Origin: SABI01 sp963676605
Lineage (GTDB): Bacteria > Spirochaetota > Spirochaetia > Sphaerochaetales > Sphaerochaetaceae
Reading direction: 5' to 3'
DNA length: 51,097 nucleotides
Assembly: GCA_963676605.2 (NCBI GenBank)
Contig: CAXXSP010000003.1
Location: forward strand, 1 to 51,097
The notes below the pieces were generated by a model that saw only the letters and a list, made by a program, of their open reading frames with translations, was not told the origin of the DNA and searched no databases. Of the stretch, positions 17,322 through 26,155 are shown piece by piece (position 1 is the first letter of the stretch; each line of letters opens with the position of its first letter). The translations under genes and the position numbers were made by a program.

Positions 17322-19151
17322 ATGTGCGGAATAGTTGGCTACCTAGGGAAGAAGAATGCCGCTGACATTCTTGTTGATGGACTGAAGAGATTGGAGTACC
17401 GGGGATATGACTCTTCCGGTGTTGCAATTCACAACGGAAACGGACTCACCGTACTCAAGGAAGCAGGACGCATCAGTGTCCTCGAGACCCTGCTTGAGGA
17501 GACAAAACCCTCAGGGACCAGAGGGATCGCCCACACCAGATGGGCAACCCACGGGGCTCCCTCGCAGCTCAACGCCCACCCGCATACTGACGCATGCCAT
17601 CATACGGCAATCGTGCACAACGGGATTATAGAGAACTACCTCGAAATCCGCTCCTGGCTGAAGGAGCGGGGAGTGATCTGCATTACCGACACCGATACCG
17701 AAGTTGTCGCCCTCCTCGCGAACACACTCTGGAACGGCAGCCTTCTCGATACCATGAAGGACGTCGTGAAACACCTGAGAGGATCCTATGCCCTGGCACT
17801 GATGCATCAGGCACATCCCGATGAGATCGCAGTCGCACGGAAAGATTCACCCCTCGTCATCGGCGAAGGAAAGGGAGAAATGTTCCTTGCAAGCGACGTC
17901 ACCGCGCTCCTCCCCTACACCAGGACCTTCCGGTTCCTCGAGGATGACCAGATCGCCCTCGTAACCGAAAAGGGAGTGTCGATCTACATGAAAGACGGAA
18001 CTCCCGCAGAGGTGGAAAAAACCGAGATCACCTGGAACGCTGAGGCTGCGGAGAAGGCAGGCTACGATCACTTCATGCTCAAGGAGATGATGGAGCAGCC
18101 TGTCGTCATCAAGAACACGATCGGCAGCAGGATTGCAGAAGATAAGGAATCGATCATCCTCGATGGATATATTACGAGCAGAGAGTTTCTAGAGAACATC
18201 GACAAGATCTTCATCACTGCCTGCGGTACCGCATACCATGCCGGCATGGTCGCCAAGTACCTGTTCGAGCACATGGCAGGGCTTCCTGTAGAAGTCGAAT
18301 TCGCTTCCGAATTCCGCTACCGAGACCCTCTGGTCAATGCACGCACCCTCGTCATCGTCATCAGCCAGTCGGGAGAGACTGCAGATACCCTTGCCGCAAT
18401 GAGAGAGGCGAAACGCAGAGGCGCACGAGTCCTTGCCATCGTGAATACCGTCGGATCGACCATAGCCCGTGAAGCGGACAGTGTCCTGTTCACCTGGGCA
18501 GGCCCCGAGATCGCTGTTGCCTCAACGAAGGCCTATATCGCACAGCTGTCAGTCATTCACCTCCTTGCCGTCCATCTTGCGACCGTACGGGGAACGATGA
18601 GCCCCTACGAAATCAGCCAGTACCTGGGAGAACTGGAACAGATCCCCGAAAAGATTGAAACGATACTCGCGGGCCGTGAAGAGATACGTACCCTTGCGAA
18701 GCGCTTCGCACACGGAGGAGATATCTTCTTCCTCGGACGCGGCTTTGACTACAACATAGCACTCGAAGGCTCGCTCAAGCTGAAAGAGATCTCCTACATA
18801 CACTCTGAAGCCTACCCGGCAGGCGAACTCAAGCACGGAACCATCGCCCTGATCGAGGAAGGAACCTTTGTTACGGCCCTGTGCACCCAGTCGCAGATGG
18901 TGGAGAAGATGATCTCGAATATCAAGGAAGTCAAGGCACGCGGAGCACAGGTCCTTGCCATTGCGACTGAGAACAATCAGGAACTCAGGAACGTGGCCGA
19001 CCTTACCCTCTTCCTCCCGGACACTCCCGATGAACTGGTACCCATCCTGGCCATAGTCCCTCTCCAGCTCTTCGCCTATTACTGCGCAATAGAAAAAGGG
19101 TGTGACGTCGATAAACCGAGAAACCTCGCGAAATCAGTAACGGTGGAATAG
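17322..19151 (+). CDS. glmS: Glutamine--fructose-6-phosphate aminotransferase (isomerizing)
   Basis: 609 residues, the normal length. GlmS converts fructose-6-phosphate and glutamine to glucosamine-6-phosphate and glutamate in the cytoplasm, the first step to UDP-GlcNAc. The N-terminal Ntn amidotransferase domain starts MCGIVGYLG with catalytic Cys2, followed by LEYRGYDSSG and GIAHTRWATHG. Two SIS isomerase domains follow, with ITACGTAYHAG, ISQSGETADTLAA, FLGRGFDYNIALEGSLKLKEISYIHSEAY and EKGCDVDKPRNLAKSVTVE at the C-terminus. It has its own promoter and no upstream ribozyme. Its position beside the synthase and deacetylase genes fits supply of amino-sugar precursor, although it also serves peptidoglycan synthesis. 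Confidence 0.97.
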   Translation: MCGIVGYLGKKNAADILVDGLKRLEYRGYDSSGVAIHNGNGLTVLKEAGRISVLETLLEETKPSGTRGIAHTRWATHGAPSQLNAHPHTDACHHTAIVHNGIIENYLEIRSWLKERGVICITDTDTEVVALLANTLWNGSLLDTMKDVVKHLRGSYALALMHQAHPDEIAVARKDSPLVIGEGKGEMFLASDVTALLPYTRTFRFLEDDQIALVTEKGVSIYMKDGTPAEVEKTEITWNAEAAEKAGYDHFMLKEMMEQPVVIKNTIGSRIAEDKESIILDGYITSREFLENIDKIFITACGTAYHAGMVAKYLFEHMAGLPVEVEFASEFRYRDPLVNARTLVIVISQSGETADTLAAMREAKRRGARVLAIVNTVGSTIAREADSVLFTWAGPEIAVASTKAYIAQLSVIHLLAVHLATVRGTMSPYEISQYLGELEQIPEKIETILAGREEIRTLAKRFAHGGDIFFLGRGFDYNIALEGSLKLKEISYIHSEAYPAGELKHGTIALIEEGTFVTALCTQSQMVEKMISNIKEVKARGAQVLAIATENNQELRNVADLTLFLPDTPDELVPILAIVPLQLFAYYCAIEKGCDVDKPRNLAKSVTVE

Positions 19152-19234
19152 GGTTCCTGTTCACATGCTCAATAGGACGCTGTCCTCATGTTCAGCTACA
19201 GAGTCATCATCTCCTACGAGATCGAACAGTTTCT

Positions 19235-19363
19235 TCAGTCAAAGAAATGGAGGAGAGGATCATCCTCTTCCTCCTGTGGTAACGGGTGGGTCGTGATCAG
19301 GATAGCCTCTCCCTCTATTTTCAGACCATATCTTCGTAAGGCAGGAGCGTTATGGTTCAGACA
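19235..19363 (-). pseudogene. 3' fragment of a Rieske protein gene
   Basis: 129 bases encode only the C-terminal 42 residues of the Rieske protein at 27516-27968, from CLNHNAPALRRYGLKIEGE to LLHFFD and stop. I count two mismatches over this stretch, both close to the stop codon. Upstream of TGTCTGAACC the match stops abruptly and the iron-sulfur motifs are absent, so this is a dead fragment. It lies between the convergent ends of glmS and the GntR gene. Near-identity implies a recent partial duplication. Confidence 0.85.
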
Positions 19364-19390
19364 GGTCCCGGCAAACGGTGCTGAAAAGTT

Positions 19391-20131
19391 CTATTCTTTC
19401 AGATACTCAAACGTCAATCGGACAGTATCGCCACGGTACCAACCGTAAGAATACTCAATGGGAACTTCGGTTGTGAGATATACCGTATTTTCAAAATACT
19501 GAAGTGGGGTTCCTCTGTCTACGTTTAAGGAATCGGCCTCCTTCTCTCCTGCAGCGACGGCTTCAAGCGTTCGCCTGGTTCTTGAGATTGAACACTGGAA
19601 TTCTTTCTCGATAGTCTGGTGAAGAGAAACATCGGTAAGATCGATCCCCTCAATTCCCGGGACAAGCTCTGCAGGAAGAAAAGAGTGGATATAGAGGATA
19701 GGCGTTTCTTCTACAGATCGAATCCTTTCTATATGGATTACGTGCTCTTTATGCTGCAGATTAAACTGATTCATGAGCTTTTCATCTGCATAGAGATGCT
19801 CACAGGTGAGAATACGGGTGTGAACCTTGTATCCGAGTTTTATGATCTCTTCACCCATACTGCCATGCCAATGGCCGAAGTTTCGTGTAAATTTCTTAGG
19901 ACTGACGAAGGTCCCTTTTCCCTTAGATTTATAGATATACCCTTCAATTGAAAGTTCTGAGAGTGCCTGTCTGATAGTGGGACGCGAAATACCGAAATGG
20001 GCAGATAACTCAGTTTCTGACGGGAGTGGTGTATGAGGAGATTGACTGGCTATGATCTCCTTCAGGATCTCTTTCAATTGATGATACAAGGGGATAGGAC
20101 TATTTTTAAGAAGTGAATATGATTCTAGCAT
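19391..20131 (-). CDS. GntR-family regulator, HutC/UTRA type
   Basis: 246 residues. The N-terminal winged helix reads PIPLYHQLKEILKEII, then PSETELSAHFGISRPTIRQALSEL and GKGTFVSP, the classic GntR pattern. The C-terminal UTRA domain includes HIERIRSVEETPILYIHSFLP and ends PIEYSYGWYRGDTVRLTFEY. HutC-subfamily proteins bind sugar phosphates or similar small effectors. The ribosome site AAAAGGAT precedes ATG 20131. It is the last gene of the importer/phosphohexomutase operon, 54 bases after the mutase, and probably controls it through the TTGTCTTTACAA element in the operon promoter at 25885-25896. Confidence 0.9.
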   Translation of the reverse strand: MLESYSLLKNSPIPLYHQLKEILKEIIASQSPHTPLPSETELSAHFGISRPTIRQALSELSIEGYIYKSKGKGTFVSPKKFTRNFGHWHGSMGEEIIKLGYKVHTRILTCEHLYADEKLMNQFNLQHKEHVIHIERIRSVEETPILYIHSFLPAELVPGIEGIDLTDVSLHQTIEKEFQCSISRTRRTLEAVAAGEKEADSLNVDRGTPLQYFENTVYLTTEVPIEYSYGWYRGDTVRLTFEYLKE

Positions 20132-20185
20132 ATGATCCTTTTACTATACTGACAGATTTTTTTAAACCTTGTCCATAATTATTCT

Positions 20186-21568
20186 TCAGTTCATCCCCCG
20201 TCTTTTCCGTTTCTCCTCCCTCAGGATCAGGGATTGTACAACTTTAGATTCAATTTCAGGATAATCTGGAGAGAAGAGATAATGCGCAAACTTTTTACCC
20301 TCTGAAAGGGTGTCGGCTTCCATTCTGATTGTTACGCACGGTTCAGTAACCGACTTACGTATGACAATCCAGCTATATGGGGTATCAAGTCTCACTCCAT
20401 CAAGATATGAAAGGGTAAACTCTCTCCCTTTATTCTCGACGAGTGAAAGCAACTCTTTTCTTATCTCCTCATTCTCATATATCCGTATATCAGGCGTTAT
20501 CAGTGGAGCTTCAAAATCATTGAGCAGATCGGAGAACGCTCTCTCATTTCCAGAGAGGAATTCGCACATTCTCAAAGCTGCATAGAGTCCATCATCATAT
20601 CCAAGCTCGCGGAAAAAGAAATGGCCGCTTACCTCCCCTGCGAGAAGTGCATTCTCTTCAAGAAACCGTTTCCTGATAAAAGCATGACCTGACCTTTCTG
20701 GAATCGCATGAGCACCTGCTTTTTCTATTCCTTTTTTTACTATCGAGGAGGATTTACCATCATATACGATGTTTTCTGAAGATGAGTCTCTCATATAGTG
20801 GTTAATCAGTAAAAGAAAAACAGCTTCACTATCACAATACCTTCCTGCATCATCTACAAAAACAACTCTATCCCCATCGCCGTCAAAAGCTATACCGAGA
20901 TCTGCCTTTTCACGAATTACACGCTCTTTTAAAGCTGTCACATGCTCTTCTACCGAAGGGTTCGGGTCTCTATGTGGAAAATTCCCCATAGGCTCGCAGA
21001 ACTGGGGAACCACATCGTATCCCAGTTCCTCAAAGAGCTGAAGGGCAATGACACTTGCAGCCCCGTTTCCACAGTCTACTACAATTGAGAGCTTTCTCTT
21101 TCTCGTGATTTCTGAAAGAATCATCTGAAGATAACGGGGAATTATTTTTTCGTTTGTGTACTGGCCTTTACCCTCACGAAATCGCTGAGAACGTACAAGC
21201 TCTTGTATCTGCTGAATATCTTTCTCTGTTACGGGTGTATCAGCTATGAGAAGCTTGAACCCGTTATATTCTGCAGGATTATGACTTGCTGTCACCATAA
21301 CCGCTGCGTAGGTTCCGAGTTCCCTCTTCGAAAAATAGGTTACAGGTGTAGGCACGGTACCGATATCGATCACATCTGATCCTGTTGAGAGCAAGCCTTC
21401 TATCAGAGATCTTTTAAGAGGATCGGTAGAGTATCGGGTATCACCCCCGACGAGAATACTTCGGCCATCTATCATGGAACCGATCGCCTTTCCAATCAGA
21501 AGTGCCTCCGATTCGTTTAAATCCTCTTCAAAGACTCCTCTGATATCACATTCTTTATAAATGCTCAT
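20186..21568 (-). CDS. Phosphomannomutase/phosphoglucomutase family enzyme
   Basis: 460 residues, normal for the alpha-D-phosphohexomutase superfamily. The enzyme interconverts hexose-1- and hexose-6-phosphates via a phosphoserine. Visible motifs are YKECDIRGVF at the N-terminus, the phosphoserine loop TASHNPAEYNG, the metal loop DGDGDR, the sugar-specificity loop GEVSGH, and a C-terminal phosphate-binding region around RKSVTEPCVTIR. The GEVSGH loop is shared by PMM/PGM enzymes that take both mannose and glucose phosphates. It follows the ABC ATPase gene by six bases, inside an importer operon. That context suggests that a hexose phosphate, or a sugar entering as one, is the imported substrate. 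Confidence 0.9.
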   Translation of the reverse strand: MSIYKECDIRGVFEEDLNESEALLIGKAIGSMIDGRSILVGGDTRYSTDPLKRSLIEGLLSTGSDVIDIGTVPTPVTYFSKRELGTYAAVMVTASHNPAEYNGFKLLIADTPVTEKDIQQIQELVRSQRFREGKGQYTNEKIIPRYLQMILSEITRKRKLSIVVDCGNGAASVIALQLFEELGYDVVPQFCEPMGNFPHRDPNPSVEEHVTALKERVIREKADLGIAFDGDGDRVVFVDDAGRYCDSEAVFLLLINHYMRDSSSENIVYDGKSSSIVKKGIEKAGAHAIPERSGHAFIRKRFLEENALLAGEVSGHFFFRELGYDDGLYAALRMCEFLSGNERAFSDLLNDFEAPLITPDIRIYENEEIRKELLSLVENKGREFTLSYLDGVRLDTPYSWIVIRKSVTEPCVTIRMEADTLSEGKKFAHYLFSPDYPEIESKVVQSLILREEKRKRRGMN

Positions 21569-21574
21569 ACGTTT

Positions 21575-22690
21575 CTATGACCTATTACTGAGCAATTCTT
21601 CGGTTTCGCTATCGAAGAACAGCATCGAAGAAGGATTACAAACGAGATTTATTTCATCGTCAATCGTATAATCAACAAAACCTGAGACTTTCACACGGAC
21701 CTCTGTGTCCCCTGTCCTGGCAGTGATGATTGTCTCACTGCCACTGGGAAGCACTGCATAGACCTTACAGATAAGACCTTTCGAGCTTCCTGATGTTTCT
21801 GCAATAGAAATATTTTCTGGACGGACTCCCAGGATGACGTTTCTTCCTTCCGACAACGTTTTTCCCATATCGGAAAGAGATATATCGAGAGTGAGATCCT
21901 CATTTGCCAGGAATACTGATTCACCCTCTCTCCTGATATTCCCATGAATAAGATTTATTGGAGGAGATCCAACGAACTTAGCCACAAAAAGATTTCTCGG
22001 TCTGTGGTATATCTCTGCGGGAGTATCGAGCTGCATGATTTTCCCTTTATTCATGACAACAATACGGTCGGAGAGAGTAAGTGCTTCAAGCTGATCATGG
22101 GTAACATATACGGTTGTTGCTTTTAAAGCCTGATGAAGGTGTTTCAACTCACTTCGCATATCAATTCGCAGAAGCGCATCAAGATTTGAAAGAGGTTCAT
22201 CCATAAGAAAGATTCCTGTCTTTGATGCGATCATGCGTGCAAGGGCTACTCTCTGCTGCTGCCCTCCCGAAAGCTCCGAGGGATACCTATTCTCATAACC
22301 GGTCATTTGAACTTGCTGGAGAACTTCTTTGACCCGTTCATCTATCTTTGCCTTCGGCAGTTTCTTGGTTTCAAGACCAAGAGAAATATTCTTGTAGACA
22401 TTCATATGAGGCCAGAGGGCATAACTCTGAAACATGAATCCCATCGCCCTCTTCTCTGGAGGTATATACACGCCATCCTCCCGGGAATAGAGTATCGACT
22501 GCTGAGCCGAAATCACTCCGTCACTCGGATCTTCAAGGCCGGCAATCATGCGCAGTGTCGTGGTTTTTCCACAGCCCGAAGGACCAAGAAGAGTCAGAAA
22601 CTCACCCTCTCGGATATCAAGTGAAAGTCTGTCAACTGCGATGACATCGCCAAAAACCTTTGTAATATTTCGTAATTCAATCGTATTCAT
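21575..22690 (-). CDS. ABC transporter ATPase, FbpC/PotA type
   Basis: 371 residues. Walker A GPSGCGKTT, Q-loop FMFQSYALWPH, signature LSGGQQQRVALARM, Walker B GIFLMDEPLSNLD and the switch His in YVTHDQLEAL are all intact. A C-terminal TOBE regulatory domain contains ILGVRPENI. The protein belongs to the group energising iron(III), thiamine, polyamine or sugar-phosphate importers. It sits between the fused permease (three-base gap) and the phosphohexomutase in one operon. It is a complete paralogue of the frameshifted ATPase at 35525-36596. Confidence 0.93.
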   Translation of the reverse strand: MNTIELRNITKVFGDVIAVDRLSLDIREGEFLTLLGPSGCGKTTTLRMIAGLEDPSDGVISAQQSILYSREDGVYIPPEKRAMGFMFQSYALWPHMNVYKNISLGLETKKLPKAKIDERVKEVLQQVQMTGYENRYPSELSGGQQQRVALARMIASKTGIFLMDEPLSNLDALLRIDMRSELKHLHQALKATTVYVTHDQLEALTLSDRIVVMNKGKIMQLDTPAEIYHRPRNLFVAKFVGSPPINLIHGNIRREGESVFLANEDLTLDISLSDMGKTLSEGRNVILGVRPENISIAETSGSSKGLICKVYAVLPSGSETIITARTGDTEVRVKVSGFVDYTIDDEINLVCNPSSMLFFDSETEELLSNRS

Positions 22691-22693
22691 ACA

Positions 22694-24493
22694 TCATCCT
22701 ATATCAATTGTTTTATATTTAGATCTCAAGGAGACAAGCCGTATCAGGACATTAGCTACAATAATGATGAACAGAAGGACCAGCGTCACTCCATTTACAT
22801 GCTGGGTCTGTTCCTGTGTCTTATAAGCGAATATCATAGTGGTAAGAAGTTCTGTTCTAGGAGTTACTAACAGGATGACAAGAGAGAGTTCCCTCACACT
22901 GGTTATGAAGGTAAGCAGCATCCCACTGAAAAACCCGCTTTTGCTCAAAGGCAATATGATAAGACGAAATCGTTTAAGCCAGGGTATTCCCTGCGTCACT
23001 GCAGATTCTTCGAGAGATGAGTCTATCTGCATGATTGCAGAGATTCCTGACCTTGAAGAAAACGGAAGGTTCTTAACCACGACGATCAGTACAATCAACG
23101 TAAAAGTCCCATACAGGGCAGGTATAGGCCCGATCGACTTGCTGAACATTCCGAGATAGATTGCAGCGAAGGCAATTCCCGGAAATACATAGGGTGCGAA
23201 AGCGACAGCTTCTATCGTTTTCGCGATCTTCGTTCCCCTGTTCTTTACGACTGTATACCCGATAAGGAGTCCGATAAATGCATTAAGAATTGCACTGATA
23301 AGACCGAGTTTGATAGAATTGAACATCGCTTGTATGATACCCGGATTCCTGAGTATTCCTTTCTGACCGCTCGAGATGAGAGGGTTGCTCTCTCCGATCC
23401 AGAAGTGTGTGGTCATATTCGAAAGCGTGTACTTATCCGGTAAGAGCATGAAGGTGCTGAGGATCAGCATGATTACCGGAAGCACGATAACGAGAATCAG
23501 AAAGAGTGAGAGAAATGAAATGACAAAAGGTCTGGATTTTCCGAGTTTCATGGGGTTTGCTCTGAAACCTTTTCCCTTCATCGTAACAAAACTCTTTCTC
23601 ACACCGATCATCTTATTGTTCAGAAGAATCGCTGTGACAGCAAGAATTATGAGAACCAGGGCGAGAACAAATGCATCTCCGACATTCCGTGAATTGATCA
23701 TCGCATAGAGCTGTGTTGGAAGGGTGAAAAACCTCACCGGGAGTCCAAGCAGTGCAGGAGTTCCGAAGGTTCCCATACTTCTTGTAAACGTCAGAACAAA
23801 TGAAGATCCAAGTGCCGGCAGAACAAGAGGGAAGGTAATCTTAGTGAGTACTTTACCTCTTTTCAGTCCCGCAACAGCCCCGGCTTCCTCAAGTTCGCTA
23901 TCAATCGTCCTCAATGCTCCTGATATCATAAGAAATGTATATGCGTAATAATGGAGCCCGAGAGTGATAACTATAGGTACATATCCATAGGATAGCCAGT
24001 CGGGGATGGGAATATTGAACAAAGATTGTATAATTCCGGCGGTCCCCCCGATCCGGGTGTTCTGAAAAAACAATAACCAGACAAGAGCAATCACCCATGA
24101 GGGAATCATATAGGGTATGGTGATGACTGTCTGGAAAAACTTTTTATGAGGAATGTCTGTCCTGACAAATATCCATGCGAATATTGAACCGAGAACCATA
24201 GCGACAATGGTTACACCGAATCCCACAGCAAGGCTGTGCAGAAGTGGTTTTATGAGAAACGATTCGGTGAGGTCACTGCCGAATACACGGATATAATGAA
24301 AGAAGGTAAAAGCACCTTCCCGTGCATCCCTGTTCAACCTTAGGTCATATCCCTGAAATGTAAAGGTCGTATAGATCATCCTCAAGAAAGGTACGACTAT
24401 GAGAAACGAGAATATGATAATAAATACGATACTTAAAATAAGCTCAGGTTTGCTTTTCAAGCGTTGTGTGAGAAAACGATTTGTAGGCTTCAT
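22694..24493 (-). CDS. ABC permease with two fused membrane domains, FbpB/AfuB type
   Basis: 599 residues with about twelve membrane helices, in two homologous halves. Each half has an EAA-type ATPase-docking loop: ELEEAGAVAGLKRGKVLTKI near residue 205 and SLEESAVTQGIPWLKRFRLI near residue 500. Such fused permeases serve Fbp/Afu/Sfu-type importers, which carry iron(III) in some bacteria and hexose phosphates in others (AfuABC). It lies between the binding-protein and ATPase genes. Gap sizes (81 bases upstream, three bases downstream) fit one transcript. It is paralogous to the permease at 33882-35535. Confidence 0.9.
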   Translation of the reverse strand: MKPTNRFLTQRLKSKPELILSIVFIIIFSFLIVVPFLRMIYTTFTFQGYDLRLNRDAREGAFTFFHYIRVFGSDLTESFLIKPLLHSLAVGFGVTIVAMVLGSIFAWIFVRTDIPHKKFFQTVITIPYMIPSWVIALVWLLFFQNTRIGGTAGIIQSLFNIPIPDWLSYGYVPIVITLGLHYYAYTFLMISGALRTIDSELEEAGAVAGLKRGKVLTKITFPLVLPALGSSFVLTFTRSMGTFGTPALLGLPVRFFTLPTQLYAMINSRNVGDAFVLALVLIILAVTAILLNNKMIGVRKSFVTMKGKGFRANPMKLGKSRPFVISFLSLFLILVIVLPVIMLILSTFMLLPDKYTLSNMTTHFWIGESNPLISSGQKGILRNPGIIQAMFNSIKLGLISAILNAFIGLLIGYTVVKNRGTKIAKTIEAVAFAPYVFPGIAFAAIYLGMFSKSIGPIPALYGTFTLIVLIVVVKNLPFSSRSGISAIMQIDSSLEESAVTQGIPWLKRFRLIILPLSKSGFFSGMLLTFITSVRELSLVILLVTPRTELLTTMIFAYKTQEQTQHVNGVTLVLLFIIIVANVLIRLVSLRSKYKTIDIG

Positions 24494-24574
24494 GTAATAA
24501 CTCTCTTACAGATGAGGTGATGAACATACGGGTGCAGGAGCCGGAAGACCCGGCTCAACTGCACTCTTCGTTCG

Positions 24575-25822
24575 TTATTTTGAGGCTTCCTGCATCCAGA
24601 AGTCCTGAACTTCAGGACCGAGATACCAGTCATCCTCAGGATCTACAAACCACATATCCATATCATCCCATGATTCGCCACCTGCGGGGATCGCGATATT
24701 ATTACGGGGAGATTTAGAGCCTAGTTCATAGTAGGGAGCAAGTCCCTGGAGAAGCTCAAGGGCTTTCCCTTCGGTGTAAGGTTCTGGGATTACGGTGTCC
24801 AGGGTAATTGAAGGATCACCAAGGAGGAATGCCGTAAAGAGTTTTGAAGCATTCGGGTGCGGAGCCTGTCGAGCTATCGCCGTATAGGTCGGGAATATGA
24901 TCCCGTCAAACGGATCCAGCGGATAAATGATTCCGTTGATATAATCCTTGGTCCGGTTATAGCGCAGGTAGGTGAAGGTCGTAATTGAAACCGGAGGAAG
25001 TCCGGTCTGGCCTCTCTTACCTGATGCTCCCGTTGTCGTTCCGCCAGAATCAGAAATGATAAGATCATTGTGAAGAAGTCTGTATATGAATTCGAATCCT
25101 GCATCTTTCACTCCAGGACTGAGAGTAATTTTTTCACCGAAATGTCTTTCATACGCTGCGGCCATTTCTTCCGGGTGTCCAGCCATCGCTACCACACCCA
25201 TGAGATTGCTGAGAGACTGGAGAGGATCCTTGATAACTATTTTCCCTCTGTAGTGCTCTTCGGTAAGTTCCCAAATATTTGTTATGGGAGGGGCATCATG
25301 GATTTCTGTGTTATACATCAGAACTACAGCTTCAAGGATTCTTACAAGAGCTGGCTCCCTGTATTCTTCAGGGATCATATCCTTATACATCGAAGGAACG
25401 AAATTAACCGCTCTGTTTTTGTCGATAAGATCGTAGATGAAATTTCCACTTCCTCCAGTGGTAATGATATCAGCATTATAGATACCCGCTTCCTGTTCGC
25501 TTATCGTTTTTTCAAAGGTTTTTACCGAACCGAGATCGTAGGAAGTTACTGTAATTTCAGGATAGACAGCACTAAAGGCTTCTCCTACAGCACTCATACG
25601 TGAAGAGGCGCTGTAGACAATAACCTCTCCCTCTTCTTTTGCTTTTGCGATGATTTCATCCCAGTCCTGCTCTCCTTCATATATTCCGAGTTTGGCTTCA
25701 CGTGCCCACGCATCCATGTCGCCCGGATATGCTGAGCTTTCGGTTTCTTCTTTTGCCCCAGCGGCAAACAGAGGAGCAATCATGATTAGAATAAGAATCA
25801 TGACAGTAAAATACTTTTTCAT
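24575..25822 (-). CDS. ABC substrate-binding protein of the Fbp/AfuA-like group
   Basis: 415 residues. The signal peptide MKKYFTVMILILIMIAPLFA is followed by AGAKEE, again without a lipobox. The mature protein has the layout of iron(III)/sugar-phosphate binding proteins: GEVIVYSASSRMSAVGEAF, ITVTSYDLGSVKTFEK, ADIITTGGSGNFIYDLI, YNTEIHDAPPITNIWEL and GKIVIKDPLQSLSNL. Iron-binding members usually show an adjacent Tyr pair near the C-terminus. I do not see a clear pair at that position, which mildly favours an organic anion such as a sugar phosphate (inference). Good ribosome site AAAAGGAGA. First gene of the operon behind the promoter at 25877-25905. Confidence 0.85.
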   Translation of the reverse strand: MKKYFTVMILILIMIAPLFAAGAKEETESSAYPGDMDAWAREAKLGIYEGEQDWDEIIAKAKEEGEVIVYSASSRMSAVGEAFSAVYPEITVTSYDLGSVKTFEKTISEQEAGIYNADIITTGGSGNFIYDLIDKNRAVNFVPSMYKDMIPEEYREPALVRILEAVVLMYNTEIHDAPPITNIWELTEEHYRGKIVIKDPLQSLSNLMGVVAMAGHPEEMAAAYERHFGEKITLSPGVKDAGFEFIYRLLHNDLIISDSGGTTTGASGKRGQTGLPPVSITTFTYLRYNRTKDYINGIIYPLDPFDGIIFPTYTAIARQAPHPNASKLFTAFLLGDPSITLDTVIPEPYTEGKALELLQGLAPYYELGSKSPRNNIAIPAGGESWDDMDMWFVDPEDDWYLGPEVQDFWMQEASK

Positions 25823-25876
25823 ACAATTCTCCTTTTTATATGATCAGGTAGTCCGAAAAGGATACCTCTTATCATG

Positions 25877-25905
25877 ATGTTAAGTTGTCTTTACAAGTAT
25901 GTCAA
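25877..25905 (-). promoter_or_regulatory. Promoter of the GntR-linked importer operon with internal operator
   Basis: TTGACA (25905..25900), a 17-bp spacer and TAACAT (25882..25877). The spacer contains TTGTCTTTACAA (25885-25896), an inverted repeat of TTGT/ACAA with a GTCTTTAC core close to the HutC-type consensus GTnTAnAC. A conventional leader of about 48 nt with AAAAGGAGA follows. Confidence 0.55.
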
Positions 25906-26155
25906 TAAAAATATTATTTCGGATCTCCTTTAACTAAACCCCTTCTCAGCCGATCAGCAATGTACACGTGTCCTCATTATCGACTCATCTAAGATGATCT
26001 CACTGAAAAACAGATTTCATAGTCTGTCTCCAATTTGCCTTGAAAATCAATGATCTGATCATCAGTTTTCAAGGGAAATATACAAAGGGATTAGGCGCTT
26101 CAGGAAAGAAGGTGGAAAGATAGAGGAATTTGACAAAAGCTGATAAGCTTGGGGA
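25906..26155. other. Intergenic region between importer promoter and transposase
   Basis: About 250 bases without a gene. The left part is ordinary intergenic DNA. The 37-nt palindromic element lies at 26038-26074 and a TTGACA at 26131-26136 may belong to the transposase promoter. I looked for the left inverted repeat of the insertion sequence here and found none that is convincing. Confidence 0.5.
26038..26074. repeat. 37-nt palindromic element, copy 1
   Basis: The outer stem CCTTGAAAA pairs with TTTTCAAGG, and the inner stem ATGATC pairs with GATCAT around a single T; the short bulges TCA and CAG lie between. Copy 2 at 32656-32692 has the same length and layout. No T run follows, so a simple terminator is not the best reading. 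Confidence 0.6.
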
